Assembly: GCF_907164915.1 (NCBI RefSeq)
Contig: NC_061862.1
Coordinates: forward strand, 125,807,641-125,871,640
DNA from: Impatiens glandulifera
Lineage: Eukaryota; Streptophyta; Magnoliopsida; Ericales; Balsaminaceae
Reading direction: 5' to 3'
Length of the DNA: 64,000 nt
Shown here: piece after piece, positions 21,285-33,479 of the stretch
Position numbering within the stretch: position 1 is the first letter of the stretch
Layout of the letters: the number at the start of each line of letters is the position of its first letter
Made by a program: the position numbers and the translations under genes
Notes under the pieces: generated by a model
The model's database searches: none
Seen by the model: only the letters and a program-made list of their open reading frames with translations
What the model was told of the DNA's origin: nothing

Positions 21285-22990
21285 ATTTTCTGAGGGTTAT
21301 AAAATTGGTTGTGCATGGTGGACGATGAGAGCGATATATCATTGATTTCTCATGAATTTCTAGACTTTCGGGTGTAGGAAATTTGTTGCCTTTTCTAGTT
21401 TAGGTTTTTCATACAAGTCTCTTATCAAGATTGTCAAACGAAGAAGTTGTGTGCAAGTGTTGAAGGACTTCTCATTTTCATTATGAGTTGTTTTGAAGAA
21501 ATATGCAATGTTGCAATTTATTCAATGATTATTTTGGTTTGACTTACAATTTTTTTATCAAGATTGTCAGAAGAATAAGAAGATGTGGGTAAGTGCTGAA
21601 AGCCTTTTTATTTGCATTACAATTTGTAAATTTCATTTTGAAATGTTCTTGAAAAAAATATGCAATGTTGCAATTTATTTAATGCTAATTTAGGTATGTC
21701 TTACAAGTCTTTCATGAAGATTGTAAGAAGAAGAAGATATGGGTAAGTGTTGAATGCCTTTTCATTTTCATTGTTGTTTATAAATTTCATTAGAGGAAGA
21801 ATAAACTGAACGAAAAAATTAACGAAAGTAAGTCCATAAATCCGATGAGGCCTGCCATTTAATCCCCACGTCCCGAAAGCATTTATTTCGGGTCCCGAAA
21901 ATACTCATTTCGGGTCCTGAAACGGTCATTTCAGGACAATTTGTTTTGTCCCGAAATTGCTAGTTCGGGACATGAAATGGTCGTTTCAGGACTTGAAATG
22001 ACGGTTTCTGGACATTTTGAAGCCGTTTCAGGACCCAAAATAAGCGTTTCGGGACATTTTAAAAAATTTATCTCTCCTACCCACATGTCATGCCACGTTG
22101 ATTCGTGGACCTACTTTAGCTGATTTTTTCGTTGAGTTTATTATTTTTCATTTCATTATGAATTGTTTTTGAAGAAATTTACAATGTCGTAATTTATTCA
22201 ATGATTATTTACTAATCTGATGATTGTGTTTACTTTTATACTCTGTTCGGAAGTTATCTAAATTAGTTTTATAGAATTAAAATGCAGGTCGGATATGAAA
22301 CTCCCAAATCCAAATTTTAACACCATGTTTATTTGTTTGTTGTTTTTCTTGTATGTGAAGAGATGGTTTACCTATGATCGATTCAGCGTAGCATTTGGCG
22401 TTCTTCGCGTCGTCTTTTGCTTTTGGGAGGATCTCTTCAATCGGTTGTGTGTGGAGGACGATGATGTAATAGAGCATTGATTTCTCACAAGTTTCTTTAA
22501 TTTCGGGTTTTCAAACTTTATTGTCTTTGTTGTTTAGATTTGTCTTACAAGTCCTTGATCAAGATTGTCAGAAGAAGAATTTGTGTGTAAGTTCTGACAG
22601 CCTTTTCATTCTCATTTTAAATTGTTTTCGAAGAAATCTCTAATGTCGTAACTTATTCAATGATTACTTATGTTTGGCTTACAAGTCTTTGATCAATATT
22701 TTTAGATGAAGAAGCTATGTGTAAGTGCTGAAAGCCTTTTTTATTTTCGTTGTAGTTTGTAAATTTCATTATGAACTCTTCTTGAAAAAATATGCAATGT
22801 CTCAATTTATTCAATGATTATTAAGGTTATGCTTACAAGTCTTTGATCAAGATTATTAGAAGAAGAAGTTGTGTGTAAGTGTTGAAAGCCTTTTCATTTT
22901 CATTGCAGTTTGTAAGTTTATTATGAACTGTTTTTAAAGAAAATTTGCAAGGTCACAATTTGTTCCATGATTATTTGCTGATTTGATTAT
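21285..22990 (+). repeat. Tandem array of about 150-bp units
   Basis: At least six units share CTTACAAGTCTTTGATCAAG, ATTGTCAGAAGAAGAAG, GTGTGTAAGTGTTGAAAGCC and CAATTTATTCAATGATTA (starts near 21411, 21541, 21697, 22541, 22677, 22829). A second level is present: GGTTGTG...GGACGATGA...CATTGATTTCTCA occurs near 21310 and 22443. No protein is clearly encoded. Some units read like exon-intron junctions (TTTGTTGTTTAG before ATTTGTC), so a decayed duplicated gene segment is possible. Confidence 0.6.
21870..22060. repeat. Short palindromic TTTCGGGTCCCGAAA-type repeats
   Basis: About nine copies of a GTCCCGAAA / TTTCGGGAC half-site in both orientations with 15-25-bp spacing. One plus frame reads a repeating VSGxE-like peptide, which is a by-product of the repeat. 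It breaks up the 150-bp array. Confidence 0.6.
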
Positions 22991-23715
22991 TGTGTTTGGT
23001 TTATAACTTTTTTTTATTAATATATATATATATATATACTCCATTTTCGTAGATTCGTTTTTATTTTACTAACAAACTTGAGATCGTTATGCCAAGGTAA
23101 CACTTCTTACAATATTTTTACATGTTTCTTTATTATTATTATATATATATATATGACTTCTCCAGAGTCAATTTTCATAAACTTGGTATTTTTAAATGAT
23201 TGCCTCATGAATTGATAAACAAAATCCTTGAGCGAGTTTTGAATGAAGACAAAAAAATTTACGGGACACTCTTGGTTACATAAGTTTATATCATTTTTGT
23301 TGGTTATTGTCATTGTGTTTTTAAAATATTTATACAATAATTATATATTTAGGTGTGTTGTTAACATAATGTCTACTTCCTTCTAAATTGTGTTATAACT
23401 GTGTTATTTTCCTATATCGATGTACTCCCTAGTTTTATGCAGAAAATTTATCTTTTACTTATATATAAGGAGCTACCATTTCTCATTTATTCTCAATGGT
23501 TTTTCTTAAATTTAATTTGTTTGATCGGGAATCGGTATGCTGGATTTCTCTCGGTTTTCATATGCTCTTCAACCTTGGGTTGCGAGGTTCGAGGCCTATG
23601 AAACTTGTGGAGGTCGTCCTTGTAAATTCTAAAGAGTTCTTCAATATATAATAGATATGTGTAGAATTGCACACAAAAAACCATCTAAAAGGGATATAAT
23701 ATAGGAAATTTCTTT
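22991..23715. other. AT-rich spacer, no gene seen
   Basis: Two short TA runs (23021-23038, 23140-23154). No repeat or coding signal beyond that. Confidence 0.45.
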
Positions 23716-26235
23716 CTATGTTGGAGGAATTGCAAAGTTCACGAGGGTTGAGGTTAAAGAAGCTCTGTTTAGTATTGATGGGAATAAATGCCCGGGTTCT
23801 GATGGGTTTAATGCACAGTTCTTCGAAGACAATTGGTCGGTTATGGGTAAATACGGTACTGATGGGGTTCTACAGTTTTTCAAGAACAGGAAGATGTTAA
23901 AGCAATGGAATACAGTGGTCTTAACCTTGATCCCAAAACTGCGGTACCCGAGAAAGTACAAGATTTCATACCAATTTCTTGTTGCAATGTGATTTATAAA
24001 AATATTTTAAAAATCATTTTTAAACGATTTAAAAATATCATAGGAAAAATTATAAATCTTAATCCATCTGTATTCATTCCCGTTAGGACAATCTCTCATA
24101 ATATTATTCTCATTTAGAGCCTTTTAAAAGGCTACGGGAAAAAGAAAATATCCCCGAGAGTGACTTTCAAAATAGATATCAAGAAAGCATTCGACTCCGT
24201 TAAATGGGAAGCCATTCAGGAATTTCTGGTTTTATCTGATTTTCCTATGATTTTTATTGAATGGATTATGCAATGCGTTTCATCATCCTAATTTGTTGTT
24301 AGCGTCAATGGAGTCCACGGAGGCTATTTCAAGGGTGAAAATGGGGTAAGGCAAGAGGACCCCCTCTTTTCTTACCTTTTCGTAGCTATCATGGTGATCT
24401 TTGAGAGCATCTTCACGATGTTCCGAAAAAATCGTCCATACATCTTTCACACATTCTGTGAGGTAGAGGAGGTAACCCATTTATGCTTTGTTGACAATTT
24501 GTTCATTCTCGCGCACACAAACATTGATTCCATTAAAACTATTAGGGCTACACTAACATTCTTTTCTGAGGTTACAGGTTTAACTATTAATGAAAGCAAA
24601 AGTGTGGGGTTTTATGGAGGAGTGAAGAACGAAACAAAATAGGACATCTTCAACATCATGGGCATCAAGCAAGGTAGTTTTCCCGTAAGATACTTAGGAA
24701 CTCCGTTAACCTCGAAGTAGATTGAGATCTCACACTGCTAGTCGCTGATTGAAAAGGTAAAAAACACAATATCTGGTTGGGCAGCGAAAAAACTTTCTTA
24801 TACAGGGAGGATCGAACTTATGAAAATCGTGGTCAAGGGCATAGTTGACTACTATGCGCAGCAGATGGTCATTCTGAAGAAGGTAATGAAGGAACTCGAC
24901 ACGCTGATGAGGAACTTTATCTGGGGCAGTAGCCGAAGAGGAGGAAAGAAAGTCAAATAGACCGCTCTCTACAAACCGAAGGACGCGGGAGGCATCGGCT
25001 TGAAGAACTGTATCGAGTGGAACAAGGCTCTCACCTTCAAGCATTTGTGGGATTTGGAGCGCAATCAGGAGTCACTATGATCAAATGGGTGCATACAAGG
25101 TTTATGAAACACGAAACCAACATTTGGACCTGCAAAATTCATGAAGGTATGAGCTGGTCTTTGAAAAAGATTCTTAAACTAAGAATCGATATTACAGATC
25201 TTTATGACATCTGCCTAGGGGACGAAAAATGCACTCTATTCTGGAACGACCCCTGGTTCAAAAACCAACCTATCATCCACAAAGAGGAGTTTCAAAATAC
25301 TTGTATCAGAAGGGACTGCACAGAAGCAAAAATCAGAGACATTAAAGACGAGAATTGGGACTCACTCCTGAGAAGAAATCCAGAAGGACAGAGGATACTT
25401 GATCATATAAGTAACATACAACTACATGACAGACCGAATATTCATGTATGGAAAGCTGAGGACAATGGGAAGCTGGTATCGAAGAAAATATGGGAGGTAA
25501 CCCGGGAAAAAAGCGTAGAAAGTAGAACGGGCTCCTCTTGTATGCTCAACGAATATTATCCCTAGACACCAGTTCATCCTACGTCTTGCTTTCTCGGAAA
25601 GACTCAACACTCGTGATCGTATCAGAAAATATATGAGCATCCTGGACGCGAGTTGTCTTCTATGTAGAGGAAATGAAGAAACCATAGATCACATATTCGG
25701 GAGCTTCTGTATTGCTTCGGAGCTTTGTGACAGATTCTATAAAAGTCTGGAGCTGATCAGTTTCCCGAGCGAATGGAATGAAATCAAAGAAACAACACTA
25801 CTCAAAGGCAAGGGAAATAGATTTGTAACAAGTGTGTTCAAGTGCGGCTTTAGAGCAGTGGTGTATAACATTTGGTAAGAACGAAATGCAATGGTATATG
25901 GCAGAACCGGTAAGAGCGTTGAAGATTTATGGTAAGATTTTGTATCAGATTGCAGCGCCCTCGCAATAACGTGGAGAAAATTTTAAGCATGGAGCAAAAC
26001 TGGAATTTCTGTAGGAACTGGAATTTACCATTTTTTAAACTCACTAGAATTTAAAGCATTGTAATTAGATAATTCATTTACGTTTTTAGCTTTTTAGCTT
26101 TTATTTAGAATGTTACGACTTCAAAATCATTCTAGGTCTGTCTAGAATGATCTCTTAAACTCGTAGTTTTTTTTCCCATTTTTGGGATTTTTTAATTAAA
26201 TGACGCTAAGTTGTTTTTCCCAAAAAAAAGTTAAG
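23716..26235 (+). pseudogene. L1-type LINE, 5'-truncated and broken
   Basis: The frame begins inside the reverse transcriptase domain (NKCPGSDGFNAQFFEDNW near 23785), which indicates 5' truncation. It continues with DIKKAFDSVKWEAI (24175), VNGVHGGYFKGENGVRQ (24305) and a YxDD-type site degraded to CFVDNLF (about 24485). Later parts give GSFPVRYLG, WAAKKLSYTGRIEL and NFIWGSS. The zinc-binding zf-RVT region follows (CLLCRGNEETIDHIF near 25650). In-frame stops occur near 24117, 24289, 24640, 24718, 24740, 24958 and 25563. The 3' end is near CCCAAAAAAAAG at 26220-26231. Copy 2 at 62790 is the same family and keeps the catalytic Asp pair. Confidence 0.88.
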
Positions 26236-27280
26236 GAGGTATAGGAAGAAATTTCGTCTTTTTCTCGTCAAATAAATTGTTTGTCTAGTTCTGTTGAAGA
26301 GGAAATTTTGTACCCTCATCGGTGAAATTTTGTACCCTCATCGGTGAGGAACACTGGACGGCTAGGGTTTGCAAAATCAGGCAAATCAAAAAATATTTAA
26401 TATTTCCGACTTGTGTGCTAAATGTAGAGATCTTCCCCATGAGAACATGATTCTAACTTTTTTGGTGGCTACTTCTAAAGTTATTTATTTTGCCTAACTT
26501 GTTATGTGAGGCATTCTAATTTAATGTATATATTAAGTGTGTGTTCTTTTAACAATTGTTAAAAACATTTAAACATTTTAGTTATGATTTTTCCATAATT
26601 TAATATTATGATTTTCTTTTCTCTTTTATAGGGTTAATTTTGTTAAATTTTTATTTTCTTTGGGAATGTGTATATATTTTTTCTTTTGGTTTATAATGAC
26701 CATATATGTTTATACAAATTCTTTGTAGGTCCAGCATTTGAAGATATATTTACCAACAAATTATTTGTAGGTCCAACATTTGAAGATAGATTTATCAAAT
26801 AAATTGACTTCTTTGACAATTGTTTGTCTGGTTAATAATATTATATCATGCCTTATATAAATACATAAAAATAAAAATTGACGATGAAGTATAAAATATT
26901 TTGACAATTATTTCGAAATATAATTCAAAAGCACTTTATAGAAATTAATATATTTTATTGCCAACAAATAATATTTTTTTTTTAATTTAGCTATTGCAAA
27001 ACAAAATGTCGATTCAAGGAAAGAAGGCATGGCCTTGCATAAACAGTGCTTTCGGCTAAAAAAATCACAAGCTTTGTTACCTGTTTCTGTTGAATGCAAA
27101 TGTATCGTAACTATCGATCGTGCACACCAGTTAGATAAAGTTTTCGCTATTGTAAGAGTACGAATTGAACGCTTTCATAGACTAAATATGATCAATGATA
27201 AGAGATAAAACAATAGATATGTTAGACGTGCATAAAACAATATTCCTACTTAATTTTTTTATGACCTTTTTTTCTCTCTC
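26236..27280. other. AT-rich intergenic DNA, no gene seen
   Basis: A local direct repeat TTTGTAGGTCCA(G/A)CATTTGAAGAT is seen at 26723 and 26765, and GTGAAATTTTGTACCCTCATC is doubled at 26300-26345. No open frames are supported. Confidence 0.45.

Positions 27281-27282
<2 letters not shown>

Positions 27283-27371
<89 letters not shown>
27283..27371. repeat. (TA)n microsatellite
   Basis: About 44 uninterrupted TA units. The hydrophobic-looking peptides on both strands here are artefacts of the repeat. Confidence 0.95.
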
Positions 27372-27376
<5 letters not shown>

Positions 27377-27859
27377 TTTTTTTCTCCATATAAATATATA
27401 CTCTTTTATTATTAATTTTATATAAATATTTTCTCCTATTATATATTTATATATATATATATAAATATAAATATATTGAATTAAAATTATGTAAGAACTT
27501 CTTTTATACAAGTGAGCTATCTTATTAGTATTGTTTAATAACATTCATTGTTGATTTTCCTTATAAATTTCTCAATCAAATTCTTATTCGAAATATTTGA
27601 GAGGGTGAAATACAAATTTAAGATTTTTTTTTTTAATTCAAATATTGCATAAAACAATTGGACTCTTCCCTCGTGGGCCGCGAGCGGCCATTTACTTTGT
27701 CCCAATTTTGACTTCACAATCTCTTAAAAACAGAATACGTTAAAAATAGATTAAGGAAAATTTACTTAATCTTATCCATAATAAATTGAGGGCAATTTAC
27801 TTAATCTTATCCCTTTAAGGGGATTAGAGAATCACAACCCATTTTCACATCAGCTAAGT

Positions 27860-27961
27860 ATAATTATTTCACGACTTTCACACCACCTAATTGAAATGAT
27901 GGTATAATTATTTCACGACTTTCACACCACCTAATTGAAATGATGGTATAATTATTTCACC
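27860..27961. repeat. Local tandem duplication in the copy 2 upstream region
   Basis: TTATTTCACGACTTTCACAC and CACCTAATTGAAATGATGGT are repeated in tandem with a period of about 50 bp. Copy 1 has a single version at about 4260-4310. Confidence 0.8.
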
Positions 27962-28388
27962 ATCATTGCGATATGAGGATAAGGATAGTCCAGTGCCTAC
28001 CTCTAACCCAATATTTTTTTATTAGAACACTCTAAATTTAGTGGTTGGTTGATGTTACAAATATATTTCATTTACAATTCAAAATAGTTTTTTAAAACTT
28101 TTTTTATATAAAATTTAAATATTAAAATATTATAATTAAAAACTCAAATATTTTATTGTTTAATGAAACAAATTTATTTTTAAAATCAAAATAAACTCTA
28201 AGGGTCGATTGATTCAATTAAATTCACGTTTCATATTATTCAACTTATTCGAAACAATAATGATTTAGGTATTATGTTTAATCGTTGGAGCTTATCTTTC
28301 TTATTTGTTTTAGATTATACAATTTCTTTGTTAAATGCTCAATTAAGTTTGTTTTTTTATTAGGAATAACTTATTTAATTACCTTAAT

Positions 28389-29554
28389 GTATAATTTTAC
28401 GGAAAGAATGTCAATTTTATTTATAAAGCTGGAGGAAAGTATCAAATTTATTTATAAAGTTGTAAAATTCTATTTATGTATATAAACTTGTTAAAGTGTC
28501 AAAATTATTTAACTTAACAGAATTATAAATCGGAGTTAAATTTTTATTCACGTGGCATTTCTACATCATATTCAAATAGTATATATATACATATTTTAAC
28601 CTAATTTTATCATTCCAAAGAAACCTCCGTCTAATAAATAAATAAATAAAAGTAATAAAAATAAAATATTTCAATTTCACCATTGACAACCTTGATTCCA
28701 TTCCGATCATACTTAACAACATTCGATCGTCTCTCTATACCTTAAACTACTCCAGTCACCAAACCTAAAACTACTTCAGTCACCAGAGAGACAAAAGATT
28801 TATTCCTCCATCGTCCATCCATGGATTTTACACCATTACTGTTCCGCTCATGTCCTAAAATTTTCTAGCTAATTCTTTAATCATCATTAATTCTCCCCCA
28901 ACTCCTAAAACGACGAGACTCTTGCCTTTTCTCGAAGATATTTCTAATCCCGCAATAGGTCCTCGGAGGAGGAAGATCGAATAATGGATTTCAATCTGTT
29001 TCATCCAAAACTACTTTAACTACTATATATGTTACTCTTCTCCTCAATTTCTCCCCCAAGCTCTTGTCATCGATGCTCCAATCACTCCACCGCCTATAAC
29101 TCAAGCCGAAAACCCTATATCAAATCCAACAAATTCGCAGATTTAGCAAAGACGACGGCGCACTTCAGCTTCAGTTCACTGCTCCCAAACGATCCGGATC
29201 TCATCGATATATTGGCAATGAACGTTGATATTTTCGTTGTCTAGGGGGTTTTGGAAGGTGAAAAGTGAAGGTTAAAATATTTTTTGTTTACTTTTATTTA
29301 TTAAATGAAAGGTCCGTTTAGAATGATAAAATTATGTTAAAAAATATATGTATAATAAATATGTGGATATGACATGAAAATGCCATGTGTATAGAAAACT
29401 AACGTCGTTTCATAAATTCTGTTAAGTTGATTCATTTTGATATTTTTTCACAAGTTTATAGATATAAATAGGCTTTTAAAACTTTATAAATAAATTTGAC
29501 ACCTCCCTCCAACTTCGTAAATAAAATTTGGATTCTTCCCATAAATAATTTTAC
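28389..29554. mobile_element. Mutator-like non-autonomous element with ~290-bp inverted ends
   Basis: 28389-28682 pairs with the complement of 29259-29554 almost throughout. Examples are TGTCAAATTTATTTATAAAG versus its complement at the right end, CTTAACAGAATT, ATGGCATTT and TAATTTTATCATTC. Copy 1 of the duplicated block lacks the segment, so it is an insertion after the duplication. The interior (28683-29258) is less AT-rich and gene-like. Long inverted ends and a short gene-like cargo fit a Pack-MULE. A 9-bp target duplication was not evident, and a few target bases seem lost compared with copy 1, so the superfamily is inferred. Confidence 0.7.
29029..29244 (+). other. Gene-like cargo of the Mutator-like element, unknown origin
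   Basis: A 71-codon frame within the balanced-composition interior, ending LIDILAMNVDIFVV. I do not recognise the protein. Preceding CT-rich sequence (28690-29000) resembles a captured 5' leader. It may be a fragment of a host gene with introns lost or retained; no complete domain is visible. Confidence 0.35.
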
Positions 29555-29681
29555 TTGTTGTTTAACCTTTTATACTAAATCCCTTAATAAAATAAGAGAG
29601 TTGTAACCTATTGTTACAGTTGTAACCTATTGTTACATCACAATTTATCATTTGGAAAGAGACCCACAACAGCACAATCAT

Positions 29682-29687
29682 TATAAG
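29682..29687 (+). promoter_or_regulatory. Candidate TATA box of BAHD gene 2
   Basis: TATAAG, 86 bp upstream of the ATG, same context as in copy 1. The inserted element ends 128 bp upstream of it. Confidence 0.45.
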
Positions 29688-29772
29688 TATCCTGCCATAG
29701 TCTTTAATTTCATTATTTTCTGAACTTGAGAGATAATAATAGCAGCAGCTTAAGGCAAGGAGATATATATCA

Positions 29773-31053
29773 ATGGCGCCATTGAATGTCATTATATTAT
29801 CAAATGAGTTTGTGAGGCCATCCTCTCCCACCAATTATCCTTTCAAAAAATATCAACTATCCATGCTGGATCAATTAATGCCTAGTTTCTTCATCCCCAC
29901 AATTCTCTATTACCATCACCAGTTCCAAACCACTTCCATCGCACAACTTGAACTCATCTCTTCCCGCCTTAGAGAATCGCTCTCCCAAACCCTGACCATG
30001 TTCTACCCTTTTGCAGGGAGGCTCAATAGATGCGACAACTCAATAGACTGCAACGACATGGGCGTTCGATATTTGGAGGCAAAAGTCAATTCAATGATCA
30101 TGGACGTGATCGAGTGCCACGAAACAGAAATTGTTGACCCGCTCATACCCAACTTGATGGGAAATGGTGAAGAAGAAGATGAGATTTTCGCAATCCAAGT
30201 TAACTACTTTAACTGCGGAGGTATCACAATTGGCACCTATGTCCCACATAAGATTGCAGACGGGGTGTCATTTTTCTCATTCATGACATCGTGGGCTACC
30301 ATATGTCGCCAACATGATAACACGATTAATACCTTGAAGCCGAGCTTTCCCTCATCATCCCTCTTCCCGCCAAAGGAGAAACACGACTACAATCCTCTAT
30401 CCGAAGACTGTAAAGAGACCCTTGTCACTAGGAGGTTTGTTTTTGACGCAAGTAAGATAAGTTCAATGAGAGCAAAGGCGAAAATTGATCATGATCATCC
30501 CATTCCAACCCGAGTGGAAGTAGTATCGACTTTCATATGGAAGTATGCTACCTTCGATAAGCCTGACAAACAATACATCGCATTTCAGGTGGTGAACCTA
30601 AGGAGCCGAATGGTGCCTCCATTGTCGGAGCATGCGATTGGGAATCTCGTCGTGCCGGCATATGCATATTGTAGCTATGAAGACTCTAAGGATTTAACAG
30701 TGATGGAAATGAAGGTGAGGGAAGGGATTCGGAGAATTGATGACAAATACATAAGGCGTATTCAAGGGGATGAAGGGTATGCAGTGATGATGAAAAATTG
30801 GATGAAGGTAGAGGATGCCAATATCTTTAGATTTAGCAGTTGGTGCAGGTTTCCAGTTTATAATGTTGATTTTGGTATGGGGAAGCCTGTTTGGGCGAGC
30901 TTAGGCAGTTATAACAACAAGAACCTTGCTATTCTACTGGATTCAAAATGCGGAGAAGGAATAGAGGCGTGGGTTACTATGAATGAACAAGACATGGCTC
31001 GTTTTCAGCTTGCTTTTGTTAGAGCTAATACATCATCATCAACATCAACGTAA
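29773..31053 (+). CDS. BAHD acyltransferase, vinorine-synthase-like (copy 2)
   Basis: A 426-residue intact single-exon paralogue of 5207-6499. The HxxxD catalytic motif is HKIAD at 159-163 and the DFGWG-equivalent is DFGMG at 366-370. It starts MAPLNVIILS where copy 1 has MVPLNVIILS. It lacks the six-residue ELSTRE-like segment (copy 1 has KVEELSTREDANIF, this copy KVEDANIF) and has two extra residues at the C terminus from a TCATCAACA-type repeat. Scattered substitutions cluster in the second half (for example STREDA region, LINKNG versus YNNKNL, and LLEHAIGNLVVLA versus LSEHAIGNLVVPA), which could affect the acceptor pocket. Reaction class as for copy 1: acyl-CoA-dependent O- or N-acylation in the cytosol; substrate unknown. 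Its promoter region has been altered by a Mutator-like insertion, so its expression may differ from copy 1. Confidence 0.92.
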   Translation: MAPLNVIILSNEFVRPSSPTNYPFKKYQLSMLDQLMPSFFIPTILYYHHQFQTTSIAQLELISSRLRESLSQTLTMFYPFAGRLNRCDNSIDCNDMGVRYLEAKVNSMIMDVIECHETEIVDPLIPNLMGNGEEEDEIFAIQVNYFNCGGITIGTYVPHKIADGVSFFSFMTSWATICRQHDNTINTLKPSFPSSSLFPPKEKHDYNPLSEDCKETLVTRRFVFDASKISSMRAKAKIDHDHPIPTRVEVVSTFIWKYATFDKPDKQYIAFQVVNLRSRMVPPLSEHAIGNLVVPAYAYCSYEDSKDLTVMEMKVREGIRRIDDKYIRRIQGDEGYAVMMKNWMKVEDANIFRFSSWCRFPVYNVDFGMGKPVWASLGSYNNKNLAILLDSKCGEGIEAWVTMNEQDMARFQLAFVRANTSSSTST

Positions 31054-31345
31054 ATTAACTTGCATCAGACATCACTCCATCTAATCTTTCATCTTTGTAA
31101 AATAAATTTGTTTTTATGTATTTGCATAATTAGTTAATTTAAATATATCAACTATAATATATATATATATATATATATATGAAATAGAAAATAAATTATA
31201 AAATATTAATATATTTCATGTAAAATTTATTAGAATTATATATAATATACTAAATTTCTATTGGCAAGTACCTATTTTTTTATCCCAAATTGAAAATAAA
31301 TTTGTCCGATTTAATATAATAATTATACTTGATTATTGGATTGAG

Positions 31346-33169
31346 AGAAAAAAATAAAAAACACTTTTCATGAATGATTTTATATGACCCTTTAAAAACG
31401 ATATCCAATTAAAGAATATGACTGTAAAATTTTATTACGATGATATAGAAATAGCACTAAAAATATTACGTGACAATAATCCATATTTTTTATTTTAAGA
31501 GTAATATGAGTTCGACTAAGTTGAATTATTTAAAAATTTAAGAATTCAAAATGTTTAGTTATCTATTGTGCGTATTTGGACAAACTCACAAATTACGAAT
31601 TTATTCTCTAAATATTAGCTACTTGGATTTTTCATGAAAATATTGTTCCACTACAAAATAATTGTCAAATCGCAACATATAGCTGCAACATTTATTTCCT
31701 TAATGCAAGTTTTAAAGAACAACAATTCACATTGCAATAAAAGTTTGAAATATTGCAAAATTTTCAAATATATTTTCAACCAAAACGAATTTTTACCGAA
31801 AATATAATCCGAAAAATATTTAATTCAAAATATATCACTAGAAATAGAAAAATCTAATATTTTTTCTAAATCTATATTAATATAGCCTTATAAATAAACT
31901 AGTAATTAAGTAGCAATAGAATAATGTAACATCACTAACATATATTAACGTCAATATTTATAAAATATTTTGCAATAAAATTTATTTTCATTAATTATTG
32001 TAACAAATATTATAAATAAGGTTGTGATTATTGTAAATTAAAATCTCAAGTAATTCGGATAATATTGATAAGTAAATTTGTAATAAACATTGCATTAACA
32101 CAAATAAATAATATATTCACAACTGGTACTGCAATTCTATTATAATTTCTTACTGCAAATTATATCAAAATTTTATATAATAGTTTTGTAAATATTTTTC
32201 GAAATATTTGTAATATAATAGCATTAAATTATGCATTAATTACTATATATAATCTCTTCACAACTAGTTCTACAATGGTATGAAATGTTATTATTGCAAA
32301 CTACATTGCATTTATATTTATTAGTTTTGAAAATTTCGTTTGACATATTTGTAATATACCAATAATACGTTTAGTAATAATAATAATATATAATCTTTTT
32401 GTAAAAAGTTCTGAATGGTATGATATCATATTATTACAAAGTACATTAAAATAATATTTACTAATTTTGAAAACATTTATTAGTAATTTATTAGTAGTAG
32501 GTTTCCCATTAACATTTATAAATAATCTCTTAATATTATAATGTGCATTAAACTATATGAATTTTTACATAAAACATAATTTTTAACATATTAATAAATA
32601 TTCAATGCAAGAGTAGTTGCGAGTCTTATTAAATTAAGTCTCCTCGGTTTCCATTTTACTATCAATTCGGCCAAACATACACGTCTTTTCCACTTCCACA
32701 CACCATCATTAAACTCTCTTTATCATTTAATCTTTTCATGATTTCAAAAGATCTTCCAATTTCTTTAACATATTTCCATTTCTTCATCAAATTGTTTCTT
32801 CAACATATTTCTCTCTATACACTCATTCTTTTCATCTTTCATCATGGCTTTAACACGATATACTCACAAACAACTTCTTTAGAGGACGCCAAGCTCATCC
32901 ACTCCTTTCTACGACCTAAGCACCGAAGATGAGAATGAAACGACACTAGAGATAGCATCTACTAAGCTCTAAACTGTCAAGACGGAGCTTGCAACCTCTA
33001 TTTCAAAAATAGGAAGCTTGGAAGCTAATAAAGGCTACGAATGATGGAATATATATTGTCCTTGTTGATATACGCAAAATAAATAATATAAATGTCAAGG
33101 TTGTCAATGACACGACCAAGAAAGTATGTCATATTTTGTAAATACTTTGATTTTTATTAAAATGTTCCT
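31346..33169. other. AT-rich repeat region downstream of BAHD gene 2
   Basis: CACTACAAAATAATTG at 31651 resembles a CACTA terminus. From about 32100 to 32580 there are imperfect repeats of about 140 bp (ATAATCTCTTCACAACTAGT-like, TTTTGAAAA..., TTTGTAATATA). A CT-rich leader-like stretch and an ATG near 32738-32850 do not open into a recognisable protein. No gene is called. Confidence 0.4.
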
Positions 33170-33479
33170 TTTCGAGTAGAATAAGTATTTTTAACGACCA
33201 ATATTAACCACGACAAATGTTCGCCGTGGTTAATAATATGTTTTAGTGTCGGCGATCACTTCGTCGTGGTTAATAACACTTATTAGTGTTGGCCATGTAA
33301 CGCCGTCATTAATAAATATTATTAACAACGACTTTCATTATATTCACCGTGGCTAATATTTTTGTCTTTCCCGTCACACTCCCGCCATTATTATTAGCCA
33401 CAGTTCTGTGATTAACACCGTGACTAAAAGTCATATTTCCCTGAACTTTCCATGTCTTTTTTAGATTCTCATAGACTAC

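Larger units (their letters stand above)
27545..31345 (+). repeat. Segmental duplication, copy 2 (contains the second BAHD gene)
   Basis: It matches 4035-6800 with the same order of landmarks. Relative to copy 1 it has an extra 50-bp tandem unit (27860-27961), an inserted Mutator-like element (28389-29554), and a doubled GTTGTAACCTATTGTTACA segment (29598-29637). Confidence 0.8.

Noticed and set aside
22277..22477. 66-codon minus frame with a soluble-looking sequence
   Set aside because: It lies in the 150-bp array, and no similarity or second copy of the frame could be supported.
27182..27544. 120-codon minus frame and 76-codon plus frame of IYIYIY peptides
   Set aside because: They are translations of the (TA)n microsatellite.
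31651..31666. CACTACAAAATAATTG as a CACTA 5' end paired with the 33170 fragment
   Set aside because: No matching right end or 3-bp target duplication was found, and subterminal repeats start 1.5 kb away.
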